Positions 23,404 to 36,693 of a DNA stretch of 64,000 bases are shown here, in pieces. The DNA is from Cenococcum geophilum 1.58. Its lineage: Eukaryota; Ascomycota; Dothideomycetes; Gloniales; Gloniaceae. Position 1 is the first letter of the stretch; each line of letters opens with the position of its first letter. The stretch is taken from NCBI GenBank assembly GCA_001692895.1, contig KV748179.1, positions 806,001-870,000 on the forward strand, given 5' to 3'. Made by a program: the position numbers and the translations under genes. The notes under the pieces were generated by a model. That model searched no databases and was not told where the DNA came from. It worked only from the letters and a program-made list of their open reading frames with translations.

Positions 23404-23520
23404 GGGCGTGGTCCGAAAAAAACTCGGCGTGGTCTAAAAGTTTAACGTAGTCCGAACTTTAAATTTAACTTCAGACCACGCTTAGCTTTGGACCACGCTT
23501 AGCCCCCGTATATATAATGC
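23404..23520 (+). repeat. Left terminal region with GCGTGGTC modules
   Basis: GCGTGGTC-like modules occur in both orientations within about 110 bp (for example CGTGGTCCG, CGGCGTGGTC, ACCACGCTTAGC twice). Comparable modules lie at 39160-39264 and 44461-44545. Confidence 0.7.
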
Positions 23521-23862
23521 ACATGTAATTTAAATAAAATAGAAAATGTAAAGTTGTTAATTTATAAATCGTAAATATTATAGTGCGTTATTGGAGTATA
23601 TGCTGTGCATATGCTTAAATGTAGCCATATAAGGTAATGGTAGTTAGTTATTAAAACATAGCCTATATACACGCGTAGCATATCTATAACAATAGTCGCA
23701 CTATAACTTCTTCTCTATAACATTATAGCGTATGCTACGAGTATATATAGCGTAATGTAGGTATAGGCCTTATATATGCTAATAGAAAGACTAGGGTAAA
23801 AATTTAATAATAAACTTAATGATCGCATATGCCGCGTATACGCTTACTATAAGCAATCTTAC

Positions 23863-24192
23863 TGTAACGGAATCCCCCAGGAGGTACATATTAGATAAGA
23901 TAGTAGGAGGTTTTATTAATGTCCCGTCTACGTCCTATGTATGTTCTAAAAGAGACATAGTTAGATAGATAGGGGCGAAAGGTTTTACTAGTGTCTTAGA
24001 AGGTATATATAGGAGGCTGGCTCTCCTCTAGAGAAGAGCTAGCGATTAGTCTCTAAATAGAAGAGGTCAGAAAGCTTTTGTCCTTTATACTTAAAGATTA
24101 TTTTACCTTAACTTATCTTCTACTTGCCTGTAACTCTTATTCTATACTATTAATTAAATAGTTATATATTCTAGTTAGACTAGCCTCTTATA
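23863..24192 (+). repeat. 5' LTR of Gypsy C
   Basis: 330 bp, TGTAACGG start and a RIP-altered TACA end. It aligns base for base with 32252-32581, with transitions the main difference. Confidence 0.9.
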
Positions 24193-27100
24193 ATTCTAAT
24201 CACTTATAATCCTTTACGGAAGGAACGTACGGCTATTAACCAACGATAATGGGCTATACCTCCTTACCCCCTGAAACAACGCCCTTACCGCAAGAGGCTT
24301 AGAGAGTCTCCCTAGAGGAGCGCATTCCCTCTTCCTATAAAGAAGCCATGGCTGGTCCGTCTAGCCTTGTGAGACCTTTAGGAACGATTACTGCTGGGGA
24401 GTTATTAGAGCGGTTATTACGCGAGACCCTATAAAAAATAAAGGAGTTAGAGATATAATTAAGATAAGCATATTAAGACTACTAAGAATAATTGTAAGGA
24501 CAATTAGGGAAAGTATAGACACCCTAGACACAAAGCGGACTTAAAGGGGTAATACTATACTATGCTATGACGTTAAAAAAACCCAAATTCCGCATAAAGG
24601 AACCTAATAAGTACTATAGTAATAGTCTCCAAAACTATAATTGTTTTATCCGTTAATGCGAAACTAAGTTTTGGCTAGATCCGAAACAATACTCTAATGA
24701 GTATAATTAGATACTAATTGCTTCTACCTTCCTGCGTAGCACTGTTAAGAGTTTATAGACATGCTATAAGAAGAAACTTACTATACCCCTTAAATTTAGC
24801 GAACTTAAGTCCTAGTTGGTTAATTAGGTCTAAGACCCTACTAATTAAGGGATAGATTATAACTAGTAATACCACAACGCTAAACAGCAAGAAGGCTAGA
24901 GTATAGTCTAGTTTGTAAACTACTTGGAAGAACTAGAAGATAATATACCCTACTTAGACCTATAGAATAACGCTATATAACTTCACTAGCTACTTACTAA
25001 GCTATAACCTAAGATTTAACAGGCCATATAGGAGAAGGGCGAAATTCCTACCTTTTAAGAAAAGCTTATCTCTAAAGCTACTCGGATTAAGAATGCTAAA
25101 AGAGACTATTTAGGTAAGCGAAAGGAATAAGACGCTAACGATAAAGAGTGTAGAACTAGATCTAGCTTTAATAATAGGGGCAGATTTTAACCTAACTACT
25201 CTATAGAAGAATAACGCGAGCAGGCTTTAAAGCCCTAGAGTAACGCTAGTTAGCCCTAGAATAATAATAGGCAAAAACCTAATCTAAATAAGTAGAACTA
25301 AGAGTTACGCGTTTGTTATAACTGCGGTAAAAAGGGCCATATAAAGCGCTTCTGTTAGTAAAAGAAATAAGAGTTAGATTAATTGGGAAAAAAAAGAGCC
25401 TAGTAGATCTTTACTCCCTTACACTAGGCTAGTAAGAGAAGGAGGGAGTAAGCTACTATATGGTTATTCCTGTCTCTATTTAAGTTAATAATAAATAGGT
25501 AATATAAGACTGCCTTATAGATAGCGGCGCAACCATAGGGTTTATTTCTTAATTATTAGTAAAAGAATTGGATTTAGACCTTAGCGGCTCGTAGGTGCGC
25601 ACTGTTTAAAGTATTAAAGGCTACCGGATTCCATGCTATGGGGAATAGGCTTTTTCCGTAGCTAGCTAGGACCGTAATAGTCTATAGAATACGCAGGAGA
25701 TACGCTTCTATACCGCAGAAATTAAGGGGTATAACCTTATTTTGGGATACCTATAGCTTTACCAAGTTAATCCGGATATTAATTAGCCTTTAGCTTTATA
25801 TTAACATCGGAAGTCTTAACCGCGCATTATAGTCGAAAATTAAAAGACTTTCTTAAACTATGTGTAAGAAGAAGGGTAGGTATATGCTATATATACTACC
25901 CTTAATACCTAGAATAGGGACACAGGATATTTATTTTTGGATATTCGGCTATACGCAGTTAAGGAACTAGAGATTCTATAGGAATATATAGACTTAGAGG
26001 ATNTTTTTANTAAAGAGGCTNTATAAACCTTANCTAACCCTATNNTAGTTAAGNANNAGATANATATAGGGGATAAATAACCTCCTTTTGGACCACTATA
26101 TAACCTATTAGAAAATAAGCTGGCGGTATTACGTTAATATATAGTGGACAATTTTTAAAGAGGATAGATTTAGCCCTCTATAAGCCTAGTAGGGGCACCA
26201 ATTATATTTATACCTAAGAAGGACAAGACCCTTTGCCTCTATGTTAACTATTAGGCGCTAAATAAAATTACTATAAAGAATTGCTACCCGTTACCCTTAA
26301 TAGGGGAGCTTATTAATAGGCTGTTAGGCGTAAAGATATTTATAAAATTAGATTTAAAAGATATATACCATTAAATCCGGATTAAAGCCGGCAATAAGTG
26401 GAAAACGGCGTTCTAAATATAATACGGCCACTTTAAGTACCTAGTAATGCTATTTGGGCTTACTAATATACCAGCGATATTTTAGGCCTATATTAATAAG
26501 GCATTATTAGGCCTGTTAGACACGATATATATAGTCTACCTTAATAACATTATAGTTTACTCTAATAACTACAAAGCACATACGCACTACATATAAATAG
26601 TACTAGAAAGACTGCGGGAATATAAGCTCTATATAAACCTAAAAAAGTACACGTTCTATACTACTAGCATTAATTTTCTAGGCTTTATTGTTAGCGTTAA
26701 CGGAGTGTTAATAGAAAAAAGTCAGGTAGACGCTATTAGGGAATAGCCCTACCCTATAATATTTAGAGAAGTGCAAGTTTTTTTAGGCACAGCGAACTTC
26801 TACTAAACGTTTATTATTTACTATTTATAAGTAATACTCCCAATTACTAATCTACTAAAAGGATCTAAGAATAGCAAGAAGTTAGGACCCTTTATATTTA
26901 GGGAAGCTACTAAGCAGGCTATAGACCGGTTAAAGGATTTATTTACGTCGGCGCCTATTCTAATATACTTCTACTGGGAGCTATATATATACCTTAAAAT
27001 GGATATATCTAGCTTTGCCCTAGGGGTAATTATATCTTAATTAAAAGACAGAGAATAGCATCCTATGGCGTTTTAGTTAAGGAAAATAACCCCTATAGAA

Positions 27101-28584
27101 TAGCGTTATATAACGCACGACTAGGAGCTGCTTATAATAGTTACGGCAATAAAGTACTGGCGATATTATTATATAGGAAGTAATTACCCTATTAAAGTCC
27201 TTATAGACCATAATAACCTAGAATACTTTATAACTATAAAGGTGTTAAGCGGTTAATAAGCTAGATAGGTAGAGGTACTATTATAGTATAACTTTAAAAT
27301 TATATACCGCCTAGGAAAGATAAATCCCGCTAATAGGTTGTTAAGACGTTTAGATTATAAGATAGGAAGGATCTAGGACAACATAGGGGAAATAATTCTT
27401 ATATTACAAAATTTGCTTAGGAAGAAAGAAGACTCTTTCCCTAAAACTATAGAATTTTATAGTAGGACAGAGGTCCTAGCGATGCAGCTGCGAAGCGCCA
27501 TAATTGTAGAGCTGTAGGATATAGTTATAGACTAGGTTATAGGCCAGGCAGATATTATAAAGTTAGCGTACCTTAAAATTAGTAAGAATTCTATAGAATG
27601 TGCTAGGGGTATTACGGCACCTTTAACTTAATGGCGCACTAGCTGCAAGTGTCCGGATCTAAGGGGGATAGGCAAAATACTTATCCGCAGCGTAGTATAT
27701 TGCATAACAGTAGGAGAATTTACTAGCACTAATGGTTTAAAATATCTTATGCTACGCCTTGTGTCTATAATGGTAGTAGGTAAAACAGAAGTAAGCAATT
27801 TATATAAAACCTTTTTAGATCTTCTTCTTTAAGTATAATAGAGGGACGCCTTTGTTTCTAGGGAGAGGTAGAAAGATATAGTAAAGACCAACTTAGCTGG
27901 AGTTACTAAGAAGCTATAGCAGCAAGACTAAAAGGGTTTATTACGCTTTAAGGGTGCTATATATATCCTAAAGGACTAAGCAGTTTAAGATAAAATTCTA
28001 AAGATCTTCTATAATAACCCTTTTGGGGGTTACTACGGTGCTAATAGAACCCTTAAGGCCGTTTAAAGGAAATACTTTTAGGATGGAATGTCTGAAGAGG
28101 TTAAGGACTATATATTAAGATGTAATACGTGCTAAAGGGTATAGATATCTAGATATTACCTATATAGCAAGTTATTAGTGCTTCCTATTCCGTAAGGACC
28201 TATATTAGAATTAATAATAGATTTTATAATAGGCTTACCCCCTACTAAAATAAGAACTAAAGAGGTTGCTAATGCTATTCTAGTAATTATTAACAGATAT
28301 ACAAAGTTCTTAGGGTACTTTGCTGTTATAATAACGATTATAGTAGTAGAGCTAGTAGACCTGTTTTTGGAATGGTAGCTCTTATTTAGCACGCCTAAGG
28401 GAATTATATCTAATAGAGGTACCGTATTTAACAGCGTATTCTAGTCTTTATTCTATCTTTTATTAAAAATACAGTAAAGAATAAGTACCGCCTTTTACCT
28501 ATAAATAGATAGGCTAACGGAGCGTCTAAATATGTTATTAGAATACTACCTCCGCTGCTATATTAATTATTAATAGAATAATTA

Positions 28585-29583
28585 ATAATAATTCTTTGAT
28601 TAACGTCTGATACGGATGCTATCTAGCCCTACGCAGACTACTCCGTATATAAGGGAAAAGTAATATTAACGGGAAAAAACCCTTGCTGCTGGGGGGGAGG
28701 AAAAACCCTATAAGCCACCTCAGTAGGATGAAAAACCCCGTTTGCCATGTCCGCACGTAGCAGCGGCCCTACGGGCCTACAGCTACGTCCTGTCCTCCTT
28801 GGATATTCGAACTCCTTAGGAACCACTACTTCCTTCTCTAGCTTATCTAAGCTAGGGTTTACTACGTCCCAGCTAGGCCTTGCTACTTAATTACTATCTT
28901 GCTGTTGTTTCCCATATCTTGGCCATCCCATATATACTATCTCTTATTTAACCATTGCCATATACGCTATGCCTCCCCCCCCTAGGGCCTATTGAAGGCG
29001 TAAGGGGGATTCATCCGTTCCAATTACCGTAATACTAACAGCGGGATATGTTGTATTGGGTATCTTTTGTGCCTAGGCCCCAGCTAGGCCCTTTCTAAGG
29101 GTCACCACTCCGTCGAAAGGAGATAAGGAAAACCGTAGGTCGCAATCCAGGCTGCTGGGTATTTAGTACTTATCAACGGCGAGTAACCGTATACTCCGCG
29201 GGCGATCGCCCTGGGGGTTAGAAGGGGCCGTATATTTGCTCGTTCGTTTGCTCGTTCGCAATCGCTCGTTCGTTGATGTAAGAGGTCGTTAATGCTTTCT
29301 GTTGGGGGTCGGGGGATGCTATCAAATGCTGTATATCCACGTTGGATCGTACAGGTGCCTTAATAGGAGAGTAGCGTAGCTAAATTGTAGAGGGCCACAG
29401 TAGTGGTTTTCGAGATCTCACCATCTGAAAATTTTTCACCACCGCCCATAACGCTCACAACCACGACCACCAGGTCCTATCGCACGCTGTGCGACGTCTC
29501 TGCGTTGGCTCTAAGTCTGAACTTTAAAGACCCAGGTTCGTAGCCGTCACTACGTACAGGTGCAGAGTCCGTTTTCGACGGCC
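28585..29583 (-). mobile_element. 1-kb SINE-like retroelement, copy 1, with 5' HDV-like ribozyme
   Basis: Inserted in the integrase part of Gypsy C with a 14-bp duplication TAATAGAATAATTA (28571-28584 and 29584-29597). On its own strand it starts GGCCGTCGAAAACGG and ends in an ATT/AAT-type tail. A long, variable target duplication plus a simple 3' tail is typical of target-primed (LINE-mobilised) elements. No open reading frame was recognised, so it is probably non-autonomous. It is GC-richer than its host element, with a (CGTT)-rich patch at 29239-29278. Confidence 0.85.
29498..29583 (-). ncRNA. HDV-like self-cleaving ribozyme (copy 1)
   Basis: 86 nt on the minus strand. P1 is GGCCGUC/GACGGCU, P2 is CUCUGC/GCAGAG, P3 is ACC with a one-mismatch partner AGU around a 7-nt loop, P4 is an imperfect stem, and the joining segment is CCAA. 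P3 is followed directly by the 3' strand of P1, the diagnostic double-pseudoknot order. Predicted cleavage lies exactly at the element's first base. Confidence 0.75.
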
Positions 29584-30839
29584 TAATAGAATAATTAGAT
29601 ATTGTAGTTAGCTTTAGCGTAATATATATATAATATAAGCATCTACAGTAGTATAAAAATGACCCCTTATAAAGTATTATTTGGGGTAAAAGCAAATAAC
29701 CTTTAGAACGTTAAGGATATTATTCCTAAAAGGGAGGTACTAGCAGCGTCTGAAAGAATTAAGTAAATAAGAATTCGTAGAGAAGAACTTAAAAAGTACT
29801 TACTAGACGCCCAGGCTATATAAAAAAGGTACTATAACGAAAAATATATGCTAAAAGAATTTAAGATAGGAGACAAAGTCTTATTATTTATAAAAAATAT
29901 TCAAATAAAACGTATTAAGAAGAAGCTAGATTACCAGTAGCTCGGACCCTTTAAGATAGTTAGGAAAACTAAAGAAAATTAAGCCTATAAATTAGAATTG
30001 CTAAAATTATATCTAATACATTCTATATTTTATGTTTTCTTACTAGAGCTATACCGGAGAAGAGACGGTGCGGAACCGCTACTACCTAGCAAAATTAATA
30101 GGGAACTAGAATAGAATATAGAAGATATTTTAGACTAAAAATGGCGCCAAAAAAAGCGCGAATTTTTAGTTTATTGGGAAGAATACTCTTAGGTATATAA
30201 TAGTTAGGAACCTAAAGAGCACCTTTAGCTGGGATATAACACGGTAATTAAAACCTTCCTAAGGACTAAAGATAAAGATTTAGTAATGGTTCCGGATACG
30301 CTATAGACGAGATAATAGGAAAGACCCCGTAAATTAAAACCATAAGGTTAAGCATAGGTATTAAGAATGGAAATATTTTACTATTATAACAGGGATCCTA
30401 GAACCCTATAAGGGGAAGCCTATAAGATCTATAGGAGAACCACTAGGGATACTATTAGAAGAAGACGCTATTTAAGAATAAGTAGTAGTAACACGAGAAG
30501 AGGTCTTGGGGATTTAGAAGGACCCTCTAGGGATAAAAGAAGAGTATCCGGTTTGGCACCAGAGATACATAGTAGAGTTAATAGTACAAAAAGAAGTAAA
30601 AAGACAGCCTATAAAAAACTAAAAATTTTAAGAAATTATAAAGCACCTATAGGAATACTACCCGTTTATTATATATGGGGATTATAGTAGTATACTGCCT
30701 TTATACAAATTATTACCGAAGTTTAGAATAAAGTATCCCTAAAGTATAAAGTTAATTCCTAGTACTAGGGCATCCTAGAGGCACCAGAGAGGCACCCTAT
30801 AAAGCTATCCTATAAAAAGAATGAAAGAATAAGATAATA

Positions 30840-32240
30840 ACTTAAACACTAGAAGTAGTAACGAGAGCCTCCTCCTTTATCTTAACGTTATTATTAGTAG
30901 TATTATTAATACTCCTATCCCCAGAAGCATTAGCATTCTTACTAATATTCTTCTTAGAATAGTAAGAACTAAATGGACTATTACAACTAGGGGACTAGCG
31001 GGGAGAACGTTTATCTTTATTACTATCCTTAATATTATCCCTAGGCTCCAAATTGGCATCTAGGCTAGGATTAGAAAGTTAATAACTAAGGAGTTAGTAT
31101 AGTTCCTAAACGTATTACTAAAGAGACTTACCTGGCTAAAAAGGCCCGCGTAAAAGTGTAAATATTATTATTTATAAAAACAAGCTGCTTATATATGCGC
31201 TCCTAAACACTATATGTCTAAGATTACTGCGTCTCTATAGCAGTAGAAACCCTTATTAAATTAAAAAGGCTATAAGTAATAGAAGATACCTTCTATCCCT
31301 ATCTATTACTATTTTAATATAGACGGAAATCCCTAATAGCGCGTTGGAGTCGGTGAGCCTTATACGCGTAAATAGCAGGGATCTAATATAGTTAGTGAAG
31401 TTTAGAATAGGATGGAATAGGAAATACTAAAATATAAGTCTTTTTCCGGCTGTAATAGTAGGAATACTTAGATCTGTTCTTGCTAGAGCGCGGCATTTTA
31501 TAGGCGTGGGATGGGTTTAATATAAGCGCGTAAATATAATAACGGTAGTACTTTAGAGAAACTACTATAGGAGTAATAAAAGTGGTTTATAATGCTAACG
31601 GAGTAGGGATAACGCCGCCGCTAGTCTAGGGACGCGTAGTATAATTACAAGCTATTGCAAGAGAATACTATAGGAAGTTAGTATTATTAAGGAGATAAAA
31701 TAGGGATCCTATTACCTATAAACGCGTTATAAGAAGAGGACAGAGCAGTGGAAGAAAGAATAGCTAGAGATATAAAAGCTAAAAGCTAAGATATAATAAA
31801 AAACGGTCTGCTAAAAGGCGAGACAAATAGTGTTATTAATAAAAAGGCGCGTAAGAGACGACAGCTTATAAACTGAAAGAAATTAATATAAAGACGTTAT
31901 TATTAGGACCTATTTTAGGTAAATAGGGATAGTAGCTAGTTAACGCGTTATATAGGATAACCCCCAGATTAGCTTATGACAAATTCTTATAATAAGGAAG
32001 GTAAATCCCATCTAATTTTTATTATTATTATTAAAGTTCTATTATAAAGGCACTATAAGAGCTATAGTAGAAGAAGAGCGGAGAAATAGAAAGATAAAGT
32101 AAGGTTTTATACTAGTAAAGAACTAGTAATAAGCCGTATTATAGAGTACCTTTCTACTAAAGAACTTCCCTAGTGGTTTTAGCCGGAACTCTATAAGGGA
32201 TTATTAAGAGGCGAAGTCTTAGAGAACTAAGACCCTTAAA
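30840..32240 (-). other. Antisense coding-like stretch in the 3' part of Gypsy C
   Basis: Between the chromodomain and the 3' LTR the minus strand has codon-like composition, with Asn/Ser/Lys-rich low complexity at 30850-31080, while the plus strand does not. It is part of the fossil and broken. Function unknown. Confidence 0.4.
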
Positions 32241-32251
32241 GGGAAGGCAAT

Positions 32252-32581
32252 TGTAACGGAATCCCCTAGGAGGTATATATTAGATAAGATAGTAGGAGGT
32301 TTTATTAATGTCCCGTCTACGTCCCATGTATATTTTAAAAGAGACATAGTTAGATAGATAGGGGCGAAAGGTTTTACTAGTGTCTTAGAAGGTATATATA
32401 GGAGGCTAGCTCTCCTCTAGAGAAGAGCTAGCGATTAGTCTCTAAATAGAAGAGGTTAGAAAGCTTTTATCCTTTATACTTAAAGATCGTTCTACCTTAA
32501 CTTATCTTCTACTTGCCTGTGACTCTTATTCTACACTGTTGATTAGATAGTTATACGTTCCGGTTAAACTGGCCTCTTACA
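32252..32581 (+). repeat. 3' LTR of Gypsy C
   Basis: 330 bp, TGTAACGG...TTACA, followed by the CTTAC duplication. Confidence 0.9.
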
Positions 32582-32586
32582 CTTAC

Positions 32587-35500
32587 AATCGCGGATTTTA
32601 ATAACCCGCAGGTGGCCTTCGCTGCTAATCTATCTCCGTTTGGCCATTACTATAGTAAGCATATGCGGAGTATATGCAGATACCTACTTATAAAGCCTTA
32701 TAGGCCTAATTCTAAATCTAAACCCTAATTAGGTAACGCCTGGTAAGTTATTTAATTGCATATGCACGGTATATGCTTATAATAACTATAGCGCGTACCG
32801 TAGCAGCTCTTGCTAGGGGAAGACGTAAGTGTATATAGAATCGCATATCTAGTGTATATGCTAACTGTATATAGCTTTAGCTATTACGGTTTAAGACAAC
32901 GCAAGTATATATGGCTTTATGTACTGCGTAGGTATATACTAAGCGTATACTAGACCTACTTAATACTGCCTCTCTGCTCTTCTTAGTGAATACTATAGTG
33001 TATATTACTTATATATATCCTATGTGTAGCATATGCTGAGCTAAAGTTTAGGTATGATATCGCTGTTAACGGCACGCAGATATACGGCTGTGTCTTTACC
33101 GCTTAACTAAGTATACGTTTTGCATATATATAATACCTACGGCTCTACTAATATGGCTGTAGTATTGCCGGTATATTTGTAATAAGCACAGCGGTGCTTA
33201 TATATACTACTATATTGGTGTAATATCTTGGTATATACTTACTATATGCAGTAACTAACCTAACTATAAATAATACGCCGGCTGGAGAGCTTATTATAGG
33301 CGAGAAGTATGTGCTATATATATATAGCGCATATGCGAGGCTAATGCATAGTAGCGCCTTAAAACTGTTTGTTCTCTCTAGTAGTTAGCGGGATGCTAGA
33401 TACCTGTATGAGCCCGGGTATATCTATACCTATATATTGCATATATATTGCTAATAGTATATATAGTCGTAGCCCTTTAGGGTCTAGGATCTTAGAGTAT
33501 ATAGATGCCTATATACTCTTTATATATGCCCACTCTATGCCGCGTATATACTTAGCCTAAGCTAATTAAATATAGTGCCTAGGACTAGGGGTTTACTACC
33601 TAATTTAGTAGGTAATTCTATCGCGAGGTAAGAGCACTAGTGTCGCTTCTGTATATGCGCACTATACCCTAATATATATATCTATCTATCTATATACTTA
33701 TTCCCCTTAAGTTTAATTTTAGACCTAAAGGTACTTGTAGGCCTAAGGGTAGCGTATATAAGGAATAAGCACGGCTACTACTAGGGCTACTGCCCGATTC
33801 CGAAACTAATGCTTAACTCTATATTTAGGAGACTGGGAAAGCCCGATTTAGCGTATTTTCTATATATATATTACTAAAACTATTACTTGGTTATATTGCT
33901 AGCTTATATGCGTATATACTACATATATATAAACCCTTAATATCTTCTACTAACTATAGGTTAAGACGCGCTTATACTAGGCGTATGCTAATATAAGGGA
34001 AATAGTGTATTGGCCCTATTACTCCCTCCACTAGCTTAAAGCGCAAGGTTAGTATTTTACCTGTATATGCTTAGTATACGCTAATAATATGCGTAGCGTG
34101 GCCCGACCCCCCCAGGCAACCGTAAGAAATCTCCCTTACCGTCTATATGCCGCTAAAGCGGTATGTTTGCTTTATATATATCCTATATATATATTACTAA
34201 TATTTAGTACAGGAAGTAAAAAAGCAACCGGCCGCCGCTGCGGTGGTAGTAAGAGTTCTGGTAAGTTTAGTTTATTCTATTACTATATATATTATACTTA
34301 TGCTCTATATAAGCTACTCCTACTACGGGTAGAGCCCGTTACTCGTCCCGCCTTACTAGTTAGGTTTTAGTATATGCTGGGCCTGTACACTATATACGTA
34401 GTGTATAGTATACATTGTTAGAGTTTTAGTAGAGTTTGCTAGGTGGGTAGGCTAGGTGGGTAGGCTAGGTATATGCCTAATATAGGGCGCGGGGGCTATA
34501 GGCCCATTAATTAATTCTTTTCTTATTATAATAAAACTCTATATAATATTTGCTCTCCGTATACTATATATATACGCCCTATATACTAATACTATACTCC
34601 TACGCCCACTTCTTAAGCTCCGCTAGTTTCTTTGCTTTATTATATATATTTTTAGCCTGTTTTAATTTACTAATTTATTACTCTATATTTTTTACACGTA
34701 GTGTATATGCCTCCTTTTCTATCTCCTTTATAGATAGGTTAGACCTATACCTTTTACCCGCAGTCTGGGGCGTTTAACTTTAAGATAGTAGGGGCGGCAT
34801 CTGCGATGCATATGCTGTGGATACGCGCGACATATCCGATACTAATATAATATTATTATCTACTGTACTTATCTGCGATATAGTTTGCCTACTAAATATA
34901 GTGGATAATTCTACATTAGGTATATGCTGTAGATTTGGCTTAGGGGTGTTAAATAGGTTCTAAGGATTTTAAGGAAGATTTAGTCTAGGATTTCTAGCTT
35001 ATTACTTAGCTGCTTTCCACTATTTCTAGGCTGCTTAAGCTTAGTATATACTTTGCATTTATAGCGTATATACATACATTGTTTCTCTAGCTATATTGCT
35101 ATCCGCTTTAAGTCGCAATAATTTCTCTACGTATTATCTATTCCCGTCTCTTTATATAGCTCTTGTATATTAAATATCTCTTACATATAGAGTTTAAGCC
35201 TATACTAAACTATTAGAATATATAGTGCATATGCAGAGCGTATATATTACCGAAGTACTATAGCAAGTACGTATAATTTTTAACCAGCAAAGTTATTGTT
35301 TTAAAAATAACTACTCTTACTAATTCTAGTATACTTCTGTGTATATACCCACTACTTATAAGGCACCTTTGACTTTTCCTTTATAAGCCTAGCCAGTATC
35401 TATATTTTCTTCTTATTATTTATCTAAGACGTAAGCTCCGGATGTAGTGTGTATATACTTTATATACACGCTATAAGTTTCTGCTCTGTCTCCGCTTCCT

Positions 35501-35652
35501 ATATCTACTCTATAATATATCTTGCTTTATAAGTTAGAAAGCGCTTTATAAAGTTCCGTTTAATATATACTAGGTAGAATACAAGTATATACTAAAGGTG
35601 TTTGTCCTATTTATGTAATGGGTTAATTGTATATAGGTAATCTTTAAAGCCT
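32587..35652. other. AT-rich body of the 9-bp-TSD element, part 2
   Basis: Dominated by TATA/TATGC words. Paired ATATGC motifs recur (for example near 32655, 32755 and 34805). Intron-like segments with GTATGT/GTATAT donors, CTAAT branches and AG ends occur near 33420-33470, 33512-33571 and 34160-34212, between short GC-richer stretches. No protein family was recognised. Confidence 0.4.
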
Positions 35653-35666
35653 GTATATTATTAGTA

Positions 35667-36679
35667 ATAATAATTCTTCTTTGATTAACCTCTAATACGG
35701 ATGCTATCTAGCCCCACGCAGACTACTCCGTACATAAGGGAAAAGTAATATTAACGGGAAAAAACCCTTGCTGCTGGGGGGGAGGAAAAACCCTATGAGC
35801 CACCTTAGTAGGATAAAAAACCCCGATTTGCCATGTCTGTCCGTAGCGGCGGCCCTGTGGGTCTACGGCTACGTCCTGTCCTCCTTAGATGTTCGAACTT
35901 CTTAAGAACCACTACTTCCTTCTCTAGCTTACCCTAGCTAGGGTTTACTACGTCCCAGCTAGGCCTTGCCAATTAATTGCCGTACTACTGTTTCCCGTAT
36001 CTTAGCCATCCCCTATATGCTATTTCTTGTCTAACTATTGCTATATACGCTATGCATTTCCCCCCCTAAGGCCTATTAAAGGCGTAAGGGGGATTTATCT
36101 ATTCTAACTACCGTAATACTAATAAGCGAGCGGGATATTATGTATTTGGGTATCTTTTATACCTAGGCCCCAGCTAGGCCCTTTCTAAGGGTTACCACTC
36201 CGTTAAAAGAAGATAGGGAAAACTATAGGTCGCAATCTAGGCTACTAGGTAGTATTTAGTAGAAAAAACGGTGAGTGACCGTATGCTCTGCGGGCAATCG
36301 CCCTAGGGGTTAGGAGGGGCCGTATATTTGCTTATTCGTCTACTTATTCGTTCGTAATCGCTTATTCGTTAATATAAGAGGTCGTTAATACTTTCTATTA
36401 GGGGTCGGGGGATACTATTAAATGCCGTATATCTACGTTGGATTGTATAGGTGCCTTAATAGGAGAATAGCGTAGCTAAATTATAGAGGGCCATAGTAGT
36501 GGTTTTTAAGATCTTACTATCTGAAAATTTTTCACTACCGCCTATAACGCTCACAACCACGACTACTAGGTCCTATCGCACGCTATATAACGTCTCTGCG
36601 TTAGCTCTAAGTCTAAACTTCGAAGACCTAGGTTCGTAGCCGTCACCACGTATAGGTGCAGAGTCCGTTTTCGACGGCC
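35667..36679 (-). mobile_element. 1-kb SINE-like retroelement, copy 2
   Basis: 14-bp duplication GTATATTATTAGTA at 35653-35666 and 36680-36693. The sequence is collinear with copies 1 and 3 throughout, but richer in C-to-T and G-to-A change. It sits in the body of the 9-bp-TSD element. The tail reads AATAATAATTCTTC before the common 3' end. Confidence 0.87.
36594..36679 (-). ncRNA. HDV-like self-cleaving ribozyme (copy 2)
   Basis: Same fold as in copy 1, but with intact P3 (ACC/GGU, loop UAUACGU) and an extended eight-pair P4 (CUAGGUCU/AGACUUAG). The joining segment is CUAA, keeping the putative catalytic C. Confidence 0.78.
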
Positions 36680-36693
36680 GTATATTATTAGTA

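Larger units (their letters stand above)
23863..32581 (+). mobile_element. Gypsy fossil C (chromodomain type)
   Basis: A plus-strand element with 330-bp LTRs, a 5-bp duplication CTTAC (23858-23862 and 32582-32586) and a polypurine tract just before the right LTR. In order: gag at about 24.3-25.4 kb with a CCHC zinc knuckle at 25310-25360 (CYNCGKKGHIKRFC), protease and reverse transcriptase at about 25.5-26.9 kb, RNase H at 26.9-27.4 kb and integrase at 27.8-28.57 kb. Integrase resumes at 29.60-30.1 kb after a SINE-like insertion, and a chromodomain-like segment lies near 30130-30230. About 2 kb follows before the 3' LTR. Ambiguous bases cluster at 26003-26058. It is broken in every domain. 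LTRs remain closely similar, so it is younger than shell A. Confidence 0.88.

Noticed and set aside
29239-29278. CGTT-rich patch considered as a telomere-like repeat
   Set aside because: The unit is CGTTCGTTTGCT-like, not TTAGGG, and it is an internal part of the SINE-like element in all three copies.
28585-29583. SINE-like element considered as an rDNA or 5S-derived piece
   Set aside because: No convincing match to rRNA features or to A/B boxes. The 5' part is explained by the HDV-like fold instead.
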